Assembly (NCBI GenBank): GCA_944321145.1
Contig: CALUKF010000003.1
Span: 1 to 64,000 of the forward strand
DNA length: 64,000 nucleotides
DNA from: an uncultured Odoribacter sp.
GTDB lineage: Bacteria > Bacteroidota > Bacteroidia > Bacteroidales > Marinifilaceae
Direction of reading: 5' to 3'
Part shown: one piece after another, positions 59,929 through 64,000 of the stretch
Numbering within the stretch: position 1 is the first letter of the stretch
How the letters are laid out: each line of letters starts with the position of its first letter
Made by a program: the position numbers and the translations under genes
Notes under the pieces: generated by a model
What the model was told of the DNA's origin: nothing
The model's database searches: none
What the model saw: the letters and a program-made list of their open reading frames with translations, nothing else

Positions 59929-62900
59929 ATGAAATTCACTCATTTTCACGTACATTCGCAATATTCGATATTGGACGGGGCGGCAAGCATCCCCGGACTG
60001 GTGGGCAAGGCGATTGCCGACGGGATGACTGCCATCGCGCTGACCGACCACGGCAATATGTTCGGCATCAAGTTGTTTTACGACACTTGCAAGAAGAAGG
60101 GCATCAAGCCCATCTTGGGGTGTGAGGCATACGTTGCCCGCGTGTCGCGGTTTAATAAGGAGAAGCCCATCGACCGCTCCGGGGAGCACCTCATCCTGCT
60201 TGCCAAGAACCTGACCGGATATAAGAATCTCGTGAAACTGACTTCGGCGGCATACGTGGAAGGCCTCTACTACCGTCCCCGCATCGACAAGGAGTTGCTG
60301 GAGCAATACCATGAAGGGTTGATTGTCTCCTCTGCCTGCCTGGGCGGGGAAATTGACCAGAAAATCATGGCAGGCGACCTCGAAGGGGCGGAAGCCGCTG
60401 CCTTGTGGTACAAGAACCTTTTCGGGGAGGACTATTATTTGGAAGTCATGCGCCACCCGGCAGAAGACCCGAAACAACGGGCAGAAGTGTATGACAACCA
60501 GCAACGCTGCATCGAAGAGAAGGTGAAAATGGCAAAGCGGTTGGGCATCAAATTGCTCGCCACGAACGACGTGCATTTCCTCAACGCGGAAGATGCAGAG
60601 GCGCACGACCTGCTGATCTGCCTCAATACCCGCAAAGACCTCGACGACCCCAGCCGCATGCGTTACACGCGGCAGGAGTGGTTCAAGACAACGCAGGAGA
60701 TGATTGACCTGTTCCCCGACCTGCCGGAAGCCATCGAGAACACGCAGGAAGTGGCTGACAAGGTGGAAGTCTACCAACTGGATTCCGACCCGTTGATGCC
60801 GGTATTCCCCATCCCGCCGGAATTGGGGACAGAGGAAGAATACCGCAAGAAGTTTACGCCGGAAGACCTTTTCAACGAATTTACCCGTGACGAAAAAGGC
60901 AACGTGGTGATGAGCGAGGAGGAGGCACAAAAGAAAATCAAGAAATTAGGGGGCATCGACCGCCTGTACCGCATCAAGTTGGAAGCGGATTACCTGAAGC
61001 AACTGACAATGAAAGGCGTCGCGCGGCGGTATGGAGAAAATCCCTCACCGGAAATCATGGAGCGCATCAACTTCGAATTGCACATCATGAAGACGATGGG
61101 CTTTCCGGGTTACTTTCTGATTGTGCAGGACTTTATCCAAGCTGCCCGCAACATGGGCGTGATTGTAGGACCGGGACGAGGCTCTGCTGCCGGAAGTGCG
61201 GTTGCCTACTGCCTGGGTATCACGAATATCGACCCCGTGAAATACGACCTGCTGTTTGAGCGTTTCTTGAACCCCGACCGTATTTCGTTGCCCGATATCG
61301 ACGTGGATTTCGATGATGCCGGGCGGGAACAGGTGTTGGAATGGGTGGCACAAAAATACGGGACGGATAAGGTGGCACACATCGTCACTTTCGGCAGCAT
61401 GGCAGCCAAAATGGCAATCAAAGACGTGGCGCGCGTGCTGAAACTTGAACTCTCGGAAGCCAACCGCCTTGCCAAAATGGTGCCGGAAACGCCGAAAATC
61501 ACCTTGAAAAAAGCATACGAGGAAAATCCTGACCTGGAAAAAGAGAAGCATTCGCAGAATCCGCTGATTGCTAAAACCATCCAGTTCGCTGAAACATTGG
61601 AAGGTTCCGTGCGGCAAACGGGCATCCACGCCTGCGGTATCCTCATCAGCCGTGACCCGCTGACCGACCACATCCCCATCATGCCGACGGAGGGCGAAAG
61701 CCTGATGACCACACAATACGACGGGCATTTCGTGGAACCCATCGGCTTGATTAAGATGGACTTCCTGGGGCTGCGCACGCTCTCCATCATCAAGACGTGC
61801 CTGGAAAACATCAAGAAGTCCAAGCACATCACCCTCCACGAGGACGAAATCCCGTTGGACGACGAAGAAACTTTCAAACTTTTCTCCCGAGGCGAGACGA
61901 CCGGCTTGTTCCAGTTTGAATCCCCCGGCATGAAAAAGCACCTCCGTTCCTTGCAACCCAACCGCTTTGAAGACCTTGTTGCCATGAACGCCCTCTACCG
62001 CCCGGGACCGATGGAGTACATCCCCTCCTTTATCCGCCGCAAACACGGGGAGGAGCCGATTGAATACGACCACCCTATGATGGAGCCTTTCTTGAAGGAT
62101 ACCTACGGAGTAACGGTCTACCAGGAGCAGGTGATGTTGCAATCCCGTGCGCTCGGGAATTTCACACGAGGGCAGTCCGACACGCTGCGCAAAGCCATGG
62201 GTAAGAAGCAATTCGAAATGATGGCACAGCTCAAGGACAAGTTTATGGAGGGGTGCAAGAACAACCCGGAATTTGTGAAAGGCGCACAGGAGAAAGGGAA
62301 AAATGTGGAGGAGTTGGTGAACAAGATATGGGGCGATTGGGAGGCTTTCGCATCCTATGCGTTCAACAAGTCGCACTCGGTGTGCTACGCTTACATCGCC
62401 TATCAGACAGGCTTCCTGAAAGCCCACTACCCGGCAGAGTTCATGGCAGCCAACTTGAGTAACAACCTGTCGGACATTTCAAAGGTGACCGTGTTCATGG
62501 ACGAATGCAAGCGCATGGGGCTCAGCGTGCTTGCTCCGGATGTCAATGAATCGTACAACGACTTCACGGTCAACAGCCACGGGCAAATCCGTTTCGGCAT
62601 GGCAGCCATCAAAGGGGTAGGCGAAGCCGCTGTGGAGACCATCATCAAAGAACGCGAGAAGAACGGGCTATATAAGGACATCTACGATTTCTTTGAACGC
62701 ATCGACTACCGTGCCGTAAACAAGAAGACGCTGGAAAACCTTATCACAGCGGGCGGCTTGGACAGTTTCGGATACCACCGTGCCCAATTGCTCCGGGAAC
62801 TGAATCCCGGCATGCCCAATACGTTGACCCAATTGGATACCTTGATTAATTACGGGCAGAAGAAACAACAGGATGCACTCAGCATGCAGGCAAGCCTTTT

Positions 62901-63693
62901 CGGAGACCTCGAAGGATTCGATGTGGTGAAACCACCCATTCCGGAGTGCGAACCTTGGCACGATTATGAAAAGTCCAAAAAGGAAAAAGACCTGATAGGC
63001 ATTTACTTGACTTCGCATCCGCTCGACCCGTACAAACTGGAAATGCAATACCTCTGCACGCCTCTGGAAGAGCTTGCCAACGGGCTGGAACCTCTCCGAA
63101 ACAAAGAGTTGACCATTGCCGGCATCATCACTGCCAAACGGGAAGGGAAAACCAAGAACGGCAAGGACTTCGGCATCCTGACCCTCGAAGATTTCGGCGG
63201 CACCTACGAACTGGCATTCTTCGGGAAAGATTATGCCAAGTTCCACCAATATTTTATTCACGAAACGGCGGTCTACGTCAAAGGGAAAGTCGGCGACAAA
63301 TGGGGCAGAAAAGACGAACTGGCATTTAACATCACGGACATGGGGCTGCTGGAATCCATTGCCGAAAATGCCATCCGCTCCATCACCATCCAAGTCAATG
63401 TCACGAACCTCACTTCGGAAATCATCACGGAAATGTACAACCTTTTCGTGACCAACGATGCGCACAAACAGGCATCCGGCAAAGGCGCTGCCGGCAGCAA
63501 ATCGCGGAAAAACGGCTCGGCAAATCCCGAAGAGGAACCGGAAAAGCAAACGGAAATTCCTCTTTACTTCGCGCTATACGATTACGCAGGTAACCATGTA
63601 AACATGTTTTCGCGTACTTGCAAGGCAGTGAAATCAAGGGAATTATATGCCTATTTTGAAAACAACGAAGCAGTTAGAATGAGAATAAATTAA
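59929..63693 (+). CDS. dnaE: DNA polymerase III subunit alpha
   Basis: The replicative DNA polymerase (1254 residues). PHP domain at the N-terminus (HFHVHSQYSILDGA, LTDHGNMFG). The catalytic palm contains PDIDVDFDD with Asp456 and Asp458, preceded by GPGRGSAAGS and followed by TGIHACGILIS. A helix-hairpin-helix region lies near 860-930 and an OB-fold near 1070-1150. Length is typical of Bacteroidota DnaE1. It appears to be independently transcribed. Confidence 0.98.
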   Translation: MKFTHFHVHSQYSILDGAASIPGLVGKAIADGMTAIALTDHGNMFGIKLFYDTCKKKGIKPILGCEAYVARVSRFNKEKPIDRSGEHLILLAKNLTGYKNLVKLTSAAYVEGLYYRPRIDKELLEQYHEGLIVSSACLGGEIDQKIMAGDLEGAEAAALWYKNLFGEDYYLEVMRHPAEDPKQRAEVYDNQQRCIEEKVKMAKRLGIKLLATNDVHFLNAEDAEAHDLLICLNTRKDLDDPSRMRYTRQEWFKTTQEMIDLFPDLPEAIENTQEVADKVEVYQLDSDPLMPVFPIPPELGTEEEYRKKFTPEDLFNEFTRDEKGNVVMSEEEAQKKIKKLGGIDRLYRIKLEADYLKQLTMKGVARRYGENPSPEIMERINFELHIMKTMGFPGYFLIVQDFIQAARNMGVIVGPGRGSAAGSAVAYCLGITNIDPVKYDLLFERFLNPDRISLPDIDVDFDDAGREQVLEWVAQKYGTDKVAHIVTFGSMAAKMAIKDVARVLKLELSEANRLAKMVPETPKITLKKAYEENPDLEKEKHSQNPLIAKTIQFAETLEGSVRQTGIHACGILISRDPLTDHIPIMPTEGESLMTTQYDGHFVEPIGLIKMDFLGLRTLSIIKTCLENIKKSKHITLHEDEIPLDDEETFKLFSRGETTGLFQFESPGMKKHLRSLQPNRFEDLVAMNALYRPGPMEYIPSFIRRKHGEEPIEYDHPMMEPFLKDTYGVTVYQEQVMLQSRALGNFTRGQSDTLRKAMGKKQFEMMAQLKDKFMEGCKNNPEFVKGAQEKGKNVEELVNKIWGDWEAFASYAFNKSHSVCYAYIAYQTGFLKAHYPAEFMAANLSNNLSDISKVTVFMDECKRMGLSVLAPDVNESYNDFTVNSHGQIRFGMAAIKGVGEAAVETIIKEREKNGLYKDIYDFFERIDYRAVNKKTLENLITAGGLDSFGYHRAQLLRELNPGMPNTLTQLDTLINYGQKKQQDALSMQASLFGDLEGFDVVKPPIPECEPWHDYEKSKKEKDLIGIYLTSHPLDPYKLEMQYLCTPLEELANGLEPLRNKELTIAGIITAKREGKTKNGKDFGILTLEDFGGTYELAFFGKDYAKFHQYFIHETAVYVKGKVGDKWGRKDELAFNITDMGLLESIAENAIRSITIQVNVTNLTSEIITEMYNLFVTNDAHKQASGKGAAGSKSRKNGSANPEEEPEKQTEIPLYFALYDYAGNHVNMFSRTCKAVKSRELYAYFENNEAVRMRIN

Positions 63694-63794
63694 ATTTTTA
63701 ACGCAGTATTAGCAATTTGATTCGCCGAATCCCACAAAATTGTTATATCTTAGCGGGACAAAACGAGAGTGTAAACTTAAAACAAATAACAGTT

Positions 63795-64000
63795 ATGGCA
63801 TTAGCAGTTAATGATTCTAATTTCGAAGAAGTTGTACTGAAATCAGCACAACCCGTATTGGTGGACTTCTGGGCAGAATGGTGCGGACCATGCAAAATGA
63901 TGCTCCCGATTGTAGAAGAAATCTCAAAGGAATTTGAGGGCAAACTCACGGTTGCCAAAGTGGACGTGGACAGCAGCCAAGCTACCGCAGCCAAATTCGG
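63795..64000 (+). CDS. trxA: Thioredoxin, 3'-truncated by window edge
   Basis: The first 68 codons are present. The active site WCGPCK lies at about 32-37 in the context VDFWAEWCGPCKMMLP. This is the general cytoplasmic protein-disulfide reductant. It starts 101 bases after dnaE, behind an AAATAACAGTT leader. The remaining ~35 residues are outside the window. Confidence 0.96.
   Translation, partial: MALAVNDSNFEEVVLKSAQPVLVDFWAEWCGPCKMMLPIVEEISKEFEGKLTVAKVDVDSSQATAAKF

Noticed and set aside
61045-62427. A 460-codon open frame opposite dnaE
   Set aside because: Fully inside the conserved polymerase catalytic region on the other strand; no family resemblance.

Overview
The window is a Bacteroidales (Bacteroidota) chromosome segment. 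Supporting signs are the SusC/SusD pair with an ECF sigma/FecR unit, BACON domains on a secreted M60 peptidase, UpxY-type antiterminators in a capsule locus, type B ribosomal protein L31, cytochrome bd preceded by a DUF4492 gene, and several promoters of the Bacteroidota form TTTG-N19-TAnnTTTG. The genus cannot be fixed by reading alone; the STN-domain SusC with its own ECF/FecR pair is common in Odoribacteraceae-like genomes, but this is only a guess.

Layout. 1-4.2 kb: 3' end of a purine nucleoside phosphorylase, rpmE2 (L31), lon and a small membrane protein. 4.2-8.4 kb: an AI-2E family permease (minus), then DUF4492-cydA-cydB. 8.4-17.3 kb: ECF sigma, FecR, SusC, SusD and a periplasmic ThuA-like/DsbD-alpha protein, closed by a strong terminator. 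17.5-22.2 kb: an AAA-ATPase/PD-(D/E)XK protein and a BACON-M60 (mucinase-like) lipoprotein, each with its own promoter. 22.2-31.7 kb: a GPAT (PurF-like) protein without the usual N-terminal Cys, a hypothetical, a SulP permease, a LysE exporter, the lemA-TPM-ygcG operon, phosphonate genes phnX-phnW and an HTH protein of unknown role.

32.0-56.2 kb: 25 genes in a row on the minus strand. Read 5'->3' they are wecC, an AAA ATPase + DUF4435 pair resembling the PARIS phage-defence system, acyltransferase, glycosyltransferase, Wzx flippase, Wzy polymerase, a PaaK/CapK-like adenylating enzyme, ATP-grasp ligase, GNAT, polysaccharide deacetylase-like protein, an alpha/alpha-toroid protein, wecG-like transferase, wecB, an MNT/HEPN pair, UpxY, terminator, an AlbA_2/Schlafen-type regulator with VTP repeats, rfbA-C-D-B (dTDP-rhamnose), a second UpxY, a CYTH protein and a DUF5690 membrane protein. 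This is a capsule/exopolysaccharide locus whose sugars probably include ManNAcA (WecB/WecC) and rhamnose. Its middle (about 43.8-55.0 kb) is visibly more AT-rich than both ends, as expected for exchanged capsule cassettes. No initiating polyprenyl-phosphate sugar transferase lies in the window.

56.2-56.9 kb is a non-coding leader/promoter region with a hairpin that could be an attenuator for the capsule operon. 56.9-59.9 kb: OmpR-type response regulator, histidine kinase and two PepSY-like secreted proteins. 59.9-64 kb: dnaE (DNA polymerase III alpha) and the 5' part of a thioredoxin gene.

The most interesting items are the PARIS-like pair inside the capsule operon, the PaaK-like protein with a tandemly duplicated ~110-residue C-terminal module, the ThuA-DsbD fusion in the SusCD operon, the 3'-terminal UpxY genes with a leader hairpin upstream of wecC, and a reversal of strand composition near 31.7-31.9 kb at a complex repeat. 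I saw no rRNA, tRNA, CRISPR array or insertion sequence.
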